From assembly GCA_949879025.1 (NCBI GenBank), contig CATLBO010000029.1:1-33739 (forward strand): a stretch of 33,739 nucleotides of DNA, written 5' to 3'. Source of the DNA: an uncultured Hungatella sp. (GTDB lineage Bacteria > Bacillota > Clostridia > Lachnospirales > Lachnospiraceae). A model generated the notes under the pieces. That model ran no database searches. It saw nothing but the letters and a program-made list of their open reading frames with translations, and was not told where the DNA came from. Made by a program: the position numbers and the translations under genes. Of the stretch, positions 7,868 through 17,515 are shown in pieces. Numbering within the stretch: the stretch's first letter is position 1; each line of letters opens with the position of its first letter.

Positions 7868-8785
7868 TCAGCAGTTTCCGTACAAATCATAAGGAGTCTC
7901 CTGATACACATAGAAGTTAAGCCAGTTGCTGTACAAAGTTGTTGCCATATTCCTCCAACACAGTACCGGCATGGAAAAAGGATCATTTCCTTCAAAATAA
8001 TTGCAGGGGATCTCTGGATTCAGACCTTTTGCTACATCCCTGTGATATTCATTGCTCAGAGTCATTCGGTCATATTCCGGATGCCCCTGAACAAAAATCT
8101 GGCTTCCGTCTCGTTTAATAATAAGGAACAGACCGGCTTCCTGGGATTCTGCCAGAATCTGCAGCTCTTTATGATTTGCAACATCCCTTTTTCGTATCTC
8201 TGTATACCTGGAATGGGGCGCCATAATAAAATCATCCATTCCCCGCACAAGGGGTACCTTCCCATCCAGAATTCTATGGCTGTAAATTCCTGATAGCTTT
8301 TTGTTCCTCTTATACTTAGGAATTCCATAATGATAGTACAATCCTGCCTGGGCGCCCCAGCAGATATGAAGCGTAGAGGTTACATGGGATTTTGTCCAAT
8401 CCATAATCATTGACAGTTCCTTCCAGTAATTTACCTCCTCAAATTCCATCATTTCCACTGGCGCACCTGTGATGATCATACCGTCATATTTCTTTTCCCG
8501 AATCTCAGTAAACGGGACATAAAACTTATTAAGATGGCTTGCTGACGTATTTTTAGACTTATGGGTACTAAGCATCAGAAATGAACAGTCAATCTGCAGA
8601 GGCGTATTGGACAGTGCCCGCAGAAGCTGAGTTTCCGTTTCCTCCTTTACAGGCATCAAATTTAAAATCAAAATCTCCAGAGGCCTGATATCCTGGCTCA
8701 TAGCCCGCTCTTCATCCATAACAAAAATATTTTCTGACTCTAAAACGGTTTTGGCAGGCAGACCTTTTTGAATTTTAATCGGCAT
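7868..8785 (-). CDS. metA: Homoserine O-acetyltransferase, MetA family
   Basis: This 305-residue enzyme activates homoserine in methionine synthesis by acylating its hydroxyl group. The catalytic Cys142 lies in HICWGAQA, and His235 and Glu237 in QGHPEYD. Residue 111 is Glu (GAPVEMMEFEEV). In MetA enzymes Glu at this position is known to go with acetyl-CoA and Gly with succinyl-CoA, so acetyl transfer is predicted although annotation tools often say succinyltransferase. The ATG overlaps the 3' end of ligA by 11 bp and has GGAGG 9 nt upstream, so translation is probably coupled. No SAM riboswitch or T-box is visible, which fits its position inside an operon. Confidence 0.95.
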   Translation of the reverse strand: MPIKIQKGLPAKTVLESENIFVMDEERAMSQDIRPLEILILNLMPVKEETETQLLRALSNTPLQIDCSFLMLSTHKSKNTSASHLNKFYVPFTEIREKKYDGMIITGAPVEMMEFEEVNYWKELSMIMDWTKSHVTSTLHICWGAQAGLYYHYGIPKYKRNKKLSGIYSHRILDGKVPLVRGMDDFIMAPHSRYTEIRKRDVANHKELQILAESQEAGLFLIIKRDGSQIFVQGHPEYDRMTLSNEYHRDVAKGLNPEIPCNYFEGNDPFSMPVLCWRNMATTLYSNWLNFYVYQETPYDLYGNC

Positions 8786-10754
8786 GGTTCCCTTCCTCCA
8801 AAAGCTCTATGAAATCCTCCTCTGATAGTATGGGGATTCCCAATTCCCTGGCTTTCTTATTTTTTGATGATGCAGAATTTACATCATTGTTAATCAGATA
8901 AGTTGTTTTTCCTGTGACAGACCCTGTTGCCTTGCCTCCTTTTGATTCAATGAGAGCCTGCAGCTCTTTTCGGTTTCTAAAATGTTTTATGGAACCGGTG
9001 ATCACAAAAGTCATGCCAGAAAACTCCCCAGTTTCCTCCTCTTCCGCCGCTGGTTCAAGGGTCAGATGCTCCATAAGTCTGTCCACCATCTGCTGGTTTT
9101 CAGGAGCTGCAAAATAGCGGCACCAGGCATCTGCCAGCACCTGCCCGATACCATCTGCCTCTGTAAGAGATTCGATATCTGCGCTGCGCATTGCGTCGAA
9201 ATCATACTTAAAATGACGGCAGAGCATTCTGGCATTGGCCAGGCCGATTCCTGCCACGCCCAAGCCATATACTACCCGCACCAGACTCGTATGTCTGGCA
9301 TCCTCAATAGCCTGCATCAGTTTGTCATAAGATCTTTGGCCAAAGCCTTCCATAGATACAATTGTATCCTTATATTCATCGAGACGGAAAATATCTGCAA
9401 ACTCTTTAATAAATCCGGCCCCAATAAATTTCTCAAGGGTAGCCTCTGAAAGGCCGTCTATATTCAGGGCATCCCTGCTGACCAGCAGAGTAAAGCTCTT
9501 TATCTTTTTGGCCTGGCATTCCGGATTCGTGCAAAAAAGAACCCTTACATCATTAACCTGGCGAATCTGGGTATCTCCCCCGCATATCGGGCAAATTTGC
9601 GGTATATCCTTCACCCCGCTTCTGGTCAGATTATCTGCAATTTGCGGGATAATCATATTGGCCTTGTACACAGTAATGGCATCCCCCTCTCCCAGTTCCA
9701 GGGATTCCATAATACTGATATTATGAACACTGGCACGGCTTACGGTAGTTCCCTCCAGTTCTACCGGCTCAAACACTGCCACCGGATTAATAAGCCCTGT
9801 TCTGGATGGGCTCCACTCAATATACGACAGCGTTGTCTGCCGAATTTCGTCGGCCCATTTAAAGGCAATAGAGCTGCGTGGAAATTTTGCCGTTCTTCCA
9901 AGAGACTCGCCGTAGGCAATATCCTCAAAAGTCAGAACCAAACCATCAGAAGGAACATCATACTCTTTAACAGCCTCCGCAAAATATGCCACTTTATCTG
10001 CCACATTTTCCCTGGTTACATACTGGTATTCCACCACACTGAACCCAAGGGATTCCAGCCACTGAAACTGTCTGGTTCTGGAATTGCCAAAATCCATCCC
10101 TTCTGCCTGTACCAGCCCGAAAGCCATAAAATTCACGTGACGTTTTGCCGTAATCTCATTGTTCAGCTGCCTGACTGAACCGGAACATAAATTTCTTGGA
10201 TTTTTATATTTTTCTTCTGTTTCCTCAATTTCCTGGTTCATCTTCTCAAAATCAGAATATCTGATCACTGCCTCTCCACGCAGTACCAGATTTCCTCTAA
10301 AGCCAATCTTTAACGGTATATTTTCAAATACCCTGGCATTATTGGTAATAACCTCTCCAATCTCTCCATTTCCTCTGGTTACAGCCTTAACAAGAATTCC
10401 GTCTTCATATGTCAGAACAATGGTCAGGCCATCCAGCTTCCAGGAAAGCAGCCCTGCCTCATCTCCCAGCCATTCCTCAAGGGCCGCCACTTCCTTGGTC
10501 TTGTCCAGAGAAAGCATGGCTGCAGGATGAGCCTCTTTGGGCAGTTCACTTAATATTTCATACCCTACTTTCTGGGTGGGGCTGCCTGACAGGATAACTC
10601 CTGTATCCTTCTCCAGTTCTGACAGTTCATCATAAAGTCTGTCGTATTCCAGGTTGCTCATAATCTCACTGCTTTCCTGGTAATATACTTTTGCTGCTTT
10701 AGATAATAATGCAGTCAGTTCCTTCATTCTTGCCAGTTTCTGCTCCATATTCAT
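8775..10754 (-). CDS. ligA: NAD-dependent DNA ligase
   Basis: About 659 residues, typical of bacterial LigA, which seals nicks using NAD+. The adenylated lysine is in SWKLDGLT (about residue 106). The OB fold is followed by a four-Cys zinc finger (CPICGGDTQ, then FCTNPEC), helix-hairpin-helix repeats and a C-terminal BRCT domain (TFVITGSIKHFRNRKEL, TYLINNDVNSASSKNKKA). The usual TRGDG motif reads TRGNGEIGEVIT, so this is a divergent member. Three in-frame ATGs lie close together (10760, 10754, 10748). The second is preferred because AGGAAG is 8 nt before it and only 2 nt before the first. It is followed by metA with overlapping ends. Confidence 0.93.
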   Translation of the reverse strand: MNMEQKLARMKELTALLSKAAKVYYQESSEIMSNLEYDRLYDELSELEKDTGVILSGSPTQKVGYEILSELPKEAHPAAMLSLDKTKEVAALEEWLGDEAGLLSWKLDGLTIVLTYEDGILVKAVTRGNGEIGEVITNNARVFENIPLKIGFRGNLVLRGEAVIRYSDFEKMNQEIEETEEKYKNPRNLCSGSVRQLNNEITAKRHVNFMAFGLVQAEGMDFGNSRTRQFQWLESLGFSVVEYQYVTRENVADKVAYFAEAVKEYDVPSDGLVLTFEDIAYGESLGRTAKFPRSSIAFKWADEIRQTTLSYIEWSPSRTGLINPVAVFEPVELEGTTVSRASVHNISIMESLELGEGDAITVYKANMIIPQIADNLTRSGVKDIPQICPICGGDTQIRQVNDVRVLFCTNPECQAKKIKSFTLLVSRDALNIDGLSEATLEKFIGAGFIKEFADIFRLDEYKDTIVSMEGFGQRSYDKLMQAIEDARHTSLVRVVYGLGVAGIGLANARMLCRHFKYDFDAMRSADIESLTEADGIGQVLADAWCRYFAAPENQQMVDRLMEHLTLEPAAEEEETGEFSGMTFVITGSIKHFRNRKELQALIESKGGKATGSVTGKTTYLINNDVNSASSKNKKARELGIPILSEEDFIELLEEGNHAD

Positions 10755-10809
10755 CCCCATCTCTTCCTATTGCCATACATAAATTCTATTTTTGATTTCC
10801 GTTCAATAT

Positions 10810-11556
10810 TTAATTGCACTTCAGCATCTCTGTCAAATCTTTATATTCCTGTGCAGTTACTTTCCGGAATGTTCCTGCTTTTAAATTACCCAAATGCACA
10901 TTCATAATACGAATACGCCGCAGGCTTCTGACACTATATCCCAGTGTGTCACACATCCTCCGTATCTGCCGATTTAACCCCTGAGTTAATATAATATGAA
11001 ACTCCTGCTGTCCTGTTATGATAACTCTGCATGGTTTTGTAGTTATATTCAATTCCTTCAGCCAGATGCCTGCTTCCATCTTTTTTGCAAAATCTTCTGT
11101 CAATTTTTTATTCACCTGAACCACATATTCCTTCTCGTGGCTGTTAGAACTCCTCATAATTCGGTTGACCAGCTCTCCCTGGTTTGTCAGGAAAATCAGT
11201 CCCTCGGAGTCCTTGTCCAGACGCCCTACAGGATATACCCGCTCTGGATATTTTACCATCTCCACAATGTTCACAGCCCGATCTTTATCCGATGTAGTAC
11301 ATACCACACCCTTGGGCTTATTAACTGCCAGAAGAACTGGTTTGGGCTTTGACAAGATCTTTTCATTCCCTTTTTCCCAGACGCCTCCTACCTTCTTGCC
11401 CTCGCAAATTACAGTCTGGCTGCCTTTAACTTTCATTCCCATAATAGCTGTTTTTCCATCCACCAAAACCTTTCCAGCCTCAATAAGCCGATCTGCTTCC
11501 CTTCGGGAACATATGCCCATTTCACTTAAATATTTATTTAAACGAATTTCTTCCAT
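10810..11556 (-). CDS. rluF: 23S rRNA pseudouridine synthase, RluF/RsuA type
   Basis: A 248-residue protein with an N-terminal S4 RNA-binding domain (IRLNKYLSEMGICSRREADRL written as residues 4-24) and an RsuA/RluB/E/F catalytic domain. The catalytic Asp is in PVGRLDKDSEGL. Other family marks are NKPKGVVCT and LTQGLNRQIRRMCDTLGY. RluF isomerises a uridine in helix 80 of 23S rRNA; separating RluF from RluB, RluE or RsuA by eye is uncertain, though the ending NVHLGNLKAGTFRKV suits RluF. It lies between queA and ligA on the same strand, probably in one transcript. Confidence 0.85.
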   Translation of the reverse strand: MEEIRLNKYLSEMGICSRREADRLIEAGKVLVDGKTAIMGMKVKGSQTVICEGKKVGGVWEKGNEKILSKPKPVLLAVNKPKGVVCTTSDKDRAVNIVEMVKYPERVYPVGRLDKDSEGLIFLTNQGELVNRIMRSSNSHEKEYVVQVNKKLTEDFAKKMEAGIWLKELNITTKPCRVIITGQQEFHIILTQGLNRQIRRMCDTLGYSVRSLRRIRIMNVHLGNLKAGTFRKVTAQEYKDLTEMLKCN

Positions 11557-11655
11557 ATCTGCAGTTTCCCCGCCTTTTTCCCGCTTATGTCTGCTCTTTT
11601 GGCAGCATCATTTCACATATTCGACAAATACAGCACATCCTGTATGATTCTCATC

Positions 11656-12681
11656 TTAAATAATCAGCATGGCATCGCCAAAGCTGAAGAAACGGTATCT
11701 TTCTTTTATGGCCTCCTCATAAGCATTCAGCACATGCTCTCTTCCTGCCAGTGCAGAAACCAACATCACCAAAGTTGACTCTGGCAAATGAAAGTTGGTA
11801 ACCAGTGCATCCAATATCTTAAACTGATACCCAGGATAGATAAAAATGTCTGTCCAACCGCTTCCTGTCCTCACAAGTCCGTCTGCTCCGGCAGCAGATT
11901 CCAGTGTACGGCAGCTGGTAGTTCCTATGCAGATAACCCGTCCGCCGGATCTTTTTGTATCATTGATCTTTTCTGCCTCTTCTCTTTCTACTACATAAAA
12001 CTCCGAATGCATATGATGATCCAGAATATTTTCCACTTTCACCGGACGGAATGTTCCCAACCCTACATGAAGAGTTACACGGGCGATCGTGACCCCCATA
12101 TCTTCTATTTCCTTCAGCAGTTCCGTGGTAAAATGAAGTCCTGCTGTTGGCGCTGCCGCAGAACCATCATGTTTTGCATAAACTGTCTGATAGCGGTTTT
12201 TATCCTTCAGCCTATGAGTAATATAGGGCGGCAGCGGCATCTGTCCAAGCTGGTCTAAAATCTCTTCAAAAATCCCTTTATAAGAAAACTGTATCAGCCG
12301 ATTTCCCTCTTCCACCACATCTGTAACTGTCCCACTTAAAAGTCCGTCTCCAAAAGAAATCACTGTGCCTGGTTTTGCCTTCTTCCCTGGTTTTACCAAA
12401 GTTTCCCATACATCATGTTCTTTCCTTTTCAGCAAAAGCACTTCTATTTTAGCCCCGCTGCCATCTTTTATCCCGTAAAGGCGGGCAGGAATAACTTTAG
12501 TATCATTGAGAACCAGACAATCGCCTTTCTTTAAGTACAGTTTCAAATCCCTGAAGCTTCTGTGCTCTATTTCCCCTGCTTCTTTACTCAGCACAAGCAG
12601 TCTGGAAGCTGATCGGTCTTCCAAAGGGTCCTGAGCGATCAGTTCCTGAGGCAGTTCAAAATTAAATTCCGATACATTCAT
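11656..12681 (-). CDS. queA: S-adenosylmethionine:tRNA ribosyltransferase-isomerase
   Basis: QueA moves the ribosyl part of SAM onto 7-aminomethyl-deazaguanine in tRNA to make epoxyqueuosine. The 341-residue length is normal. Conserved blocks are [53 protein letters not shown], and [19 protein letters not shown]. The ATG at 12679-12681 is chosen because the conserved N terminus starts there and GGAG precedes it by 6 nt; longer versions overlap the upstream gene. No preQ1 riboswitch is visible and no other queuosine genes are nearby. Confidence 0.97.
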   Translation of the reverse strand: MNVSEFNFELPQELIAQDPLEDRSASRLLVLSKEAGEIEHRSFRDLKLYLKKGDCLVLNDTKVIPARLYGIKDGSGAKIEVLLLKRKEHDVWETLVKPGKKAKPGTVISFGDGLLSGTVTDVVEEGNRLIQFSYKGIFEEILDQLGQMPLPPYITHRLKDKNRYQTVYAKHDGSAAAPTAGLHFTTELLKEIEDMGVTIARVTLHVGLGTFRPVKVENILDHHMHSEFYVVEREEAEKINDTKRSGGRVICIGTTSCRTLESAAGADGLVRTGSGWTDIFIYPGYQFKILDALVTNFHLPESTLVMLVSALAGREHVLNAYEEAIKERYRFFSFGDAMLII

Positions 12682-12739
12682 AACTTTCTCCGTTCTCATT
12701 TTATATAACCTGTCATATCCATTATTTTGCTGCGGCAAC

Positions 12740-13630
12740 TCATTCAGACAATTGTGCTCCTCCCACAATAACCTCAGAACCTTGCTCTCCATAAATTCTC
12801 TGCAATACTTCATCCTGAGCAACAGCCTCTTCCTGCCGTGCAAAAACTTGTCCCATAACCGCTTTTACTTCCGGCTTCTCTCCCACCTTCCGTATATACT
12901 CATTAACTTTGGCATCTGTTGTAGAAACCATATAGTACTGCCCATTTTCATTTTTCTTTACATATGCCCAGCTGATAGCAGGCATTAAGGTCTCTATTTC
13001 CCGATAACGTATTTCATAATATGGGAAAATAACATAAGAATCCTCCTCCGGTCCCTGAACCAAATAACAGGATATATTCTCATAGCTTTTTATGCTGGCT
13101 TTCACCAGCTCCATTTTGGCCCGCTCCTGATCTTTTCTCTCATCTGACCAGTCTTCAATGCCAAACACCTGTTCCAAAAGTTCCGGATCACATTCGGTCT
13201 TTGCCTCACAGTACAGCCTCACAAGCCCTGTCAGTTCCAACATGGAATCCTGCTGAAGAGGCTGTCCCAAAGGATCTGCCAGCTCCGGCAACGTTTCCTC
13301 TGTATCCGCTCCCTCATCGCTGTCCTGCTGTTCCTGCCCAACATCTTCTTCTGTATTCTCGCTCTTTACTATGGTCTCTTGCCCTGGCTGAGCATCATAA
13401 CTTTCCTCCAGGATGCCGTTCATCCCATCTCCATTCCCCGTCATCCCGGCTTCGGAAGCATCCTCCAATACCGAAGAAATACTATCATTTTTTCCTTCGC
13501 TTCGTCGATCCGCAGCCACAATTATAATAATTAGTGAAACCACAGTCAGTGGAATTACTGCAAAACGAATTAATTTTGCAGTCTGTTTCCGCTGATTATT
13601 TCCTTTTGCCGGTCTTCTCTGATTTGCCAT
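12740..13630 (-). CDS. Membrane-anchored protein of unknown function
   Basis: I do not recognise this 296-residue protein. A basic N terminus ([17 protein letters not shown]) precedes one transmembrane helix at about residues 21-40 ([18 protein letters not shown]). A very acidic, low-complexity linker of about 85 residues follows. The C-terminal 165 residues look folded ([49 protein letters not shown]). The basic-inside rule puts this C-terminal domain outside the cell. The ATG at 13628-13630 has CGGAGG 10 nt upstream. It leads the probable operon with queA, rluF, ligA and metA and has a good promoter before it. Confidence 0.75.
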   Translation of the reverse strand: MANQRRPAKGNNQRKQTAKLIRFAVIPLTVVSLIIIIVAADRRSEGKNDSISSVLEDASEAGMTGNGDGMNGILEESYDAQPGQETIVKSENTEEDVGQEQQDSDEGADTEETLPELADPLGQPLQQDSMLELTGLVRLYCEAKTECDPELLEQVFGIEDWSDERKDQERAKMELVKASIKSYENISCYLVQGPEEDSYVIFPYYEIRYREIETLMPAISWAYVKKNENGQYYMVSTTDAKVNEYIRKVGEKPEVKAVMGQVFARQEEAVAQDEVLQRIYGEQGSEVIVGGAQLSE

Positions 13631-13664
13631 AATTTTATACCTCCGGGGAAGCAATTCTTGCTCT

Positions 13665-13693
13665 ATTCTAGCAAAAATAGATCTAAAAAGCAA
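13665..13693 (-). promoter_or_regulatory. Promoter of the 13630-to-7868 operon
   Basis: Minus strand: TTGCTT (-35), 17-bp spacer, TAGAAT (-10), about 35 nt before the start of the membrane-anchored protein gene. It probably drives that gene, queA, rluF, ligA and metA. Confidence 0.6.
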
Positions 13694-13836
13694 CACAAAG
13701 GATACCTAATATGCTTTTCCAGCAGTATCATATGATATGGAATGCCTAAACCTAAACTGTACATTTTTAATAGTATTGGGAAATTATAAATTTAAAAGAT
13801 TCGATCCAGATTTTTAAATGTCCGATTCAACGAAAA

Positions 13837-13908
13837 TGCGTCTGAGAGGAATCGAACCTCCGCACGCGGCTCCGGAGGCCACTGCTCTATCCACTGAGCT
13901 ACAGACGC
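13837..13908 (-). tRNA. tRNA-Arg (anticodon CCG)
   Basis: A complete 72-nt cloverleaf can be folded. The acceptor stem is GCGTCTG/CAGACGC with discriminator A. The D arm is GCTC/GAGC, the anticodon stem GTGGC/GCCGC with loop CTCCGGA giving anticodon CCG, and the T arm GGAGG/CCTCT with loop TTCGATT. CCA is not encoded. It reads the CGG codon. A sigma-A type promoter lies 10 nt upstream. Confidence 0.96.
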
Positions 13909-13917
13909 ATTACTTGT

Positions 13918-13946
13918 ATTCTACTACTTTTCGTTCTAAGATGCAA
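13918..13946 (-). promoter_or_regulatory. tRNA-Arg promoter
   Basis: Minus strand: TTGCAT (-35), 17 bp, TAGAAT (-10), ending just before the mature tRNA 5' end. Confidence 0.7.
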
Positions 13947-14038
13947 GTATAATTTTACAAATTCACCAAATTAATTTTTATTCTGTTTTTCGTCATTTCA
14001 CCTAATTTTCCTCTCCCCTTTTTGTTTATATTTCTGCC

Positions 14039-14067
14039 TTGCCAATTTCCTCTCCATCCGTTATAAT
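14039..14067 (+). promoter_or_regulatory. Strong promoter for the DUF5688 gene
   Basis: TTGCCA and a consensus TATAAT are separated by exactly 17 bp. The start codon of the DUF5688 gene is about 130 nt further on, so a leader of roughly 120 nt is expected. Confidence 0.7.
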
Positions 14068-14196
14068 AAGGCTACCATTTTCTGGTATTCTATATTTCAT
14101 AAAGTCAGGCTACACTTCAACCAGTTATCCGCTTATGAAAATCTGCGAGGTATCTATCTTTGTGCACAGTCTGCGCAGCAAGAAGGAGGTATACAT

Positions 14197-15144
14197 ATGG
14201 TATACGAAATGTTTCAAACAAAGGTAACTGACACGCTCCAGTCATGTCTTGGAACTGACTATCAGCTAATGCTCCAGAAAGTTCCCAAAAACAATGGCAC
14301 ACTTCTGGACGGTCTCTGCATCACCAGAAAGGAGCAGAAAATTTCCCCTACAATCTATCTGAATAGTTACTACGAGCGCTATCAGGAAGGGATTCCGTTT
14401 CATTCTATTGTCAAAGAGATTCTTCAGGTTTATCAGGATAACTCCTCAGTTACACATCTTGATTTTTCCATTCTTAATGATTTTCCTCAGTTGAGAAAAA
14501 AGGTTGTTTATAAACTGATTCATACGGCTTCCAATAAAGAGCTGCTGGATACTATGCCTTCTGTTCCCTATTTGGATCTGTCCATTGTTTTTTACCTGCA
14601 CCTGGAAAAAAATGAATCCGGTCAAATGACAGCTTTAATCCATAATGACCATATGAAATCCTGGGATACCACTGTAGAAGAATTGTATGCGCTTGCTCTG
14701 GACAATACGCCCCGACTTCTTCCTGCCCAGCTTCGCAGCATGGCAGAAGTTATGAAGGACATTGCAAAAGAGCATTTAGGAGAAGATTTCCGAGAAGAAT
14801 TTATTGACAGCCTCCTGTCTGTCCGCCCGTTTTCACCTCTCTATGTCCTTACTAATTCATCAGGTATCTGTGGAGCCTGTGCCATCCTTTATCCAAATCA
14901 ATTAAAAAACTTCGCAGATATCATGGGAACAGACCTTGTTATCCTTCCCTCCAGCATCCACGAAGTTTTATTAATCCCCTACCACGACCGTATCTCGTTT
15001 CAGGAACTTGCTGATATGGTTTCCCATATTAATCGGACAGAGGTGCCTGTGGAAGACCGTCTTTCCGATCAGGTTTATCTGTATTCTCAAAACCTTGACA
15101 CGGTCATATTAGCTGGACCGCCTATTCCCTCTATTCTATCATAG
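14197..15144 (+). CDS. DUF5688 family protein
   Basis: A 315-residue cytosolic protein of a family common and often multicopy in Lachnospiraceae; its function is unknown. Visible features are an N-terminal block (VPKNNGTLLDGLCITRKEQ, PTIYLNSYYERYQEG), a middle VPYLDLSIVFYLHL strand region, and a C-terminal PLYVLTNSSGICGACAILYP and DLVILPSSIHEVLLIPY block. The latter recurs in family members. The ATG has GGAGG at a 7-nt spacing. It is the only chromosomal gene in the window on the plus strand and converges on feoB with a 13-nt gap. Confidence 0.75.
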   Translation: MVYEMFQTKVTDTLQSCLGTDYQLMLQKVPKNNGTLLDGLCITRKEQKISPTIYLNSYYERYQEGIPFHSIVKEILQVYQDNSSVTHLDFSILNDFPQLRKKVVYKLIHTASNKELLDTMPSVPYLDLSIVFYLHLEKNESGQMTALIHNDHMKSWDTTVEELYALALDNTPRLLPAQLRSMAEVMKDIAKEHLGEDFREEFIDSLLSVRPFSPLYVLTNSSGICGACAILYPNQLKNFADIMGTDLVILPSSIHEVLLIPYHDRISFQELADMVSHINRTEVPVEDRLSDQVYLYSQNLDTVILAGPPIPSILS

Positions 15145-15157
15145 TCTTCTTCCGCTT

Positions 15158-17188
15158 TTATGCCACAAGCAGGCTTCCAATCTGATAAACTGCAGCCGAC
15201 ATTACCCATGCTATAAAGATCTGAAATGCCACCATACCTGCTGTCCATGACAAAGAACCTGTTTCTCTTTTGATTGTGCCAATGGCTGCTACACATGGAG
15301 AATACATAAGGCAGAAGATCATCAACGCATAGGCATTCACTGTTCCAAATCCTTCTACAGCCAAAAGTCCTGAAAGCTGTGCCATGCCTGCCTGGGAATT
15401 TATGTTGCCGATCCCATAAAGCACTGAGAAACTGGATACTACCACTTCCTTGGCTGACAAACCTGAAATCAAAGCCACAGCAATCTTCCAACTACCTAAA
15501 CCGGCAGGCTTTAAAGCAGGAACCAAAATGCGGCCAATCATGGCGGCAAAACTCTCTGACACATCCGTCACTAACCCCTTAGGTCCCATATTCAGCACGA
15601 ACCAAAGCACAATAGAAGCCACAAAAATAGTTGTACCAGCTTTTGTCAGATAGTCCTTTACCTTTTCCCACACATAGATTGCTACAGTCCTCCTGTTAGG
15701 GGTCTTGTACTCAGGAAGTTCAATCAAAAGAGCATCTCCTTCCTCTTTCCCCGCTCCTTTGTGAACCACATAAGCAATTCCAATTGCAGTTAAAAGACCG
15801 ATAACATACAGTGAATAGGCAGCCATAAGGGCATGTTCCCTGAAAAACATCTGAGCAAACAGTACATAGATAGGAAGCCGCGCCGAACAAGACATAAAAG
15901 GCGTAATCAAAATAGTTCTCCTCCTATCTCTCTCCGTAGCCAATGCCCTGGTGGCCATAACTGCAGGAACTGTACATCCAAAGCCTAAAAGCATGGGAAG
16001 GAAGGCTTTTCCAGAAAGTCCAACTCGGCTCATGGTTTCATTCATTACATAGGCAACCCTGGCCATATATCCGCTATCTTCCAGAAATGCCAAAGCAAGA
16101 AACAGTATAAAAATGTTAGGAAGAAAGGTCAGAATTCCTCCTACGCCTGCCACAATACCATCTACAACCAGAGAAATCAGCCACCGGGAAGTCCCTACGG
16201 CTTCAAGTGCCACCAAAAGGGCCTGAGAACCAGAATCCAACCCGGCCTCAAAGTAACCCTTTAAAAAGTCACCTACCATAAAAGTAAGGAAAAAAACCAA
16301 TGCCATAATTCCCAAAAAAATAGGAATGCCCCATACAGGATGGGTCAGAAAGCTGTCAATTCTGTCTGTTATGGCTGCCTGCTTTTTCTTATTAAATAAA
16401 CACTCATCAATGATCTCTTCTATATAATCATATTTTTCATTAATAATCTCTTTTTCATAAGAGCGGCTGACAATATGAAAGAGATCAATAGGGTGGTCTT
16501 TATTGACTTCCTCATCATACTCCAGCATTTTAATGGCATGCCAGCGCAAATTCTCCATTTCTCCGTAGCGCTGCCTTAATGCTCCTTCTACCTGGCTAAC
16601 CAGCCCTTCCAGCCACGGCTCGTAATGGATCACTATTCCTTGGGGTCCTTCCTCATAATGGTGTACTACAGCATGCATCAGCACATCCAGGCCGCTGCGC
16701 TTTCTTGCTGAAACTGGCACAACGGGAATATGTCCCAGCATCTCCGGCAGACGATGAAGATCAATCTCCATTCCTCTCTCCTCCACGATATCCATCATGT
16801 TAAGAGCTAAAATTACCGGCTTCTTTAATTCCAAAAGCTGCAGCGTAAGATACAGATTCCGTTCCAGAGAAGACGCATCTACCACATTGATAATCACATC
16901 AACGTCCTCATCTTCAATACATTTCCTGGTGACAATTTCCTCAATCGTGTAGGAAGTCAAGCTGTAAATTCCTGGGGTATCCACAACCTTAATCAGACGC
17001 CCTTCATACCTGGTTTCCCCTTCCACCTTTTCCACTGTAACGCCAGGCCAGTTGGCCACTTTCAGTTTTGCCCCTGTAAAGGCGTTAAATAATGTAGTTT
17101 TTCCGCAGTTAGGGTTTCCTACAAATCCAACAGTAATCGGGCTGTTCTTGTCTCTGCCTGCCTGTTCCTCGTAATCTTTATATGCCAT
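15158..17188 (-). CDS. feoB: Ferrous iron transporter B
   Basis: This 676-residue protein is the Fe2+ permease of the Feo system in the cytoplasmic membrane. The N-terminal G domain has G1 GNPNCGKT (residues 24-31), G3 DTPGIYSLT, G4 ALNMMD and G5 SARKRSG. A helical regulatory domain follows, then the polytopic membrane part with Gate motifs such as GFGCTVPAVMATRAL, CSARLPIYVLFAQMFF and LSAKEVVVSSFSVLYG. It ends with MYSPCVAAIGTIKRETGS and two last helices. The start lies 2 nt after the feoA stop with AAGGAGG inside feoA, so the two are translationally coupled. Confidence 0.97.
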   Translation of the reverse strand: MAYKDYEEQAGRDKNSPITVGFVGNPNCGKTTLFNAFTGAKLKVANWPGVTVEKVEGETRYEGRLIKVVDTPGIYSLTSYTIEEIVTRKCIEDEDVDVIINVVDASSLERNLYLTLQLLELKKPVILALNMMDIVEERGMEIDLHRLPEMLGHIPVVPVSARKRSGLDVLMHAVVHHYEEGPQGIVIHYEPWLEGLVSQVEGALRQRYGEMENLRWHAIKMLEYDEEVNKDHPIDLFHIVSRSYEKEIINEKYDYIEEIIDECLFNKKKQAAITDRIDSFLTHPVWGIPIFLGIMALVFFLTFMVGDFLKGYFEAGLDSGSQALLVALEAVGTSRWLISLVVDGIVAGVGGILTFLPNIFILFLALAFLEDSGYMARVAYVMNETMSRVGLSGKAFLPMLLGFGCTVPAVMATRALATERDRRRTILITPFMSCSARLPIYVLFAQMFFREHALMAAYSLYVIGLLTAIGIAYVVHKGAGKEEGDALLIELPEYKTPNRRTVAIYVWEKVKDYLTKAGTTIFVASIVLWFVLNMGPKGLVTDVSESFAAMIGRILVPALKPAGLGSWKIAVALISGLSAKEVVVSSFSVLYGIGNINSQAGMAQLSGLLAVEGFGTVNAYALMIFCLMYSPCVAAIGTIKRETGSLSWTAGMVAFQIFIAWVMSAAVYQIGSLLVA

Positions 17189-17190
17189 GT

Positions 17191-17412
17191 TTATGCCTCC
17201 TTCACCATAATTCCGTCAGAAATCCTTTTTCCTAAAGCAAGCCTTGTTCCCCGTACCTTAATAATTAGGCTGCCGCTGCCCTTTTTGTTCAATATGGTGA
17301 TGGCAGTCTGTTCATTGACCCCTAAAGCCTCAAGCCGCCTGGTAATCTGCTGATCCACATTAACATTGATAACCCTATAAGTTTCTCCGATTACTCCCTC
17401 GTTTAATCTCAT
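17191..17412 (-). CDS. feoA: Ferrous iron transport protein A
   Basis: A 73-residue SH3-like small protein that supports FeoB on its cytosolic side. Typical marks are ITRRLEALGVNEQTAITILNK (residues 23-43, shown here split in sense) and the closing VRGTRLALGKRISDGIMV. The length is normal. It is first in a two-gene feoAB operon behind a promoter overlapped by a Fur box. Confidence 0.93.
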   Translation of the reverse strand: MRLNEGVIGETYRVINVNVDQQITRRLEALGVNEQTAITILNKKGSGSLIIKVRGTRLALGKRISDGIMVKEA

Positions 17413-17485
17413 AGCCGTATGCTCCTTATCATACTCCCTTTTATCCTTCCTTTTGGGTTAGGAATAGGTAACTCTTTCTATATGA

Positions 17486-17514
17486 AGCATACTCTTAATG
17501 ACAATGATTGTCAA
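17486..17514 (-). promoter_or_regulatory. feoAB promoter
   Basis: Minus strand: consensus TTGACA (-35) at 17509-17514, 17-bp spacer, TATGCT (-10) at 17486-17491. The promoter sits directly behind the uvrB terminator. Confidence 0.8.
17499..17513. promoter_or_regulatory. Fur box
   Basis: TGACAATGATTGTCA is a perfect 7-1-7 palindrome of the Fur type (compare TGATAATNATTATCA). It overlaps the -35 box of feoAB, so iron-loaded Fur should block RNA polymerase. Confidence 0.85.
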
Positions 17515-17515
17515 T

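Noticed and set aside
11557-12740. preQ1 riboswitch before queA or SAM riboswitch for metA
   Set aside because: No conserved cores seen; both genes lie inside an operon and are reached by transcription from 13665.
13740-13836. Attachment site at the 3' end of tRNA-Arg
   Set aside because: No integrase is adjacent and no second copy of the tRNA 3' end was seen near the integrase module; the element sits by uvrB instead.
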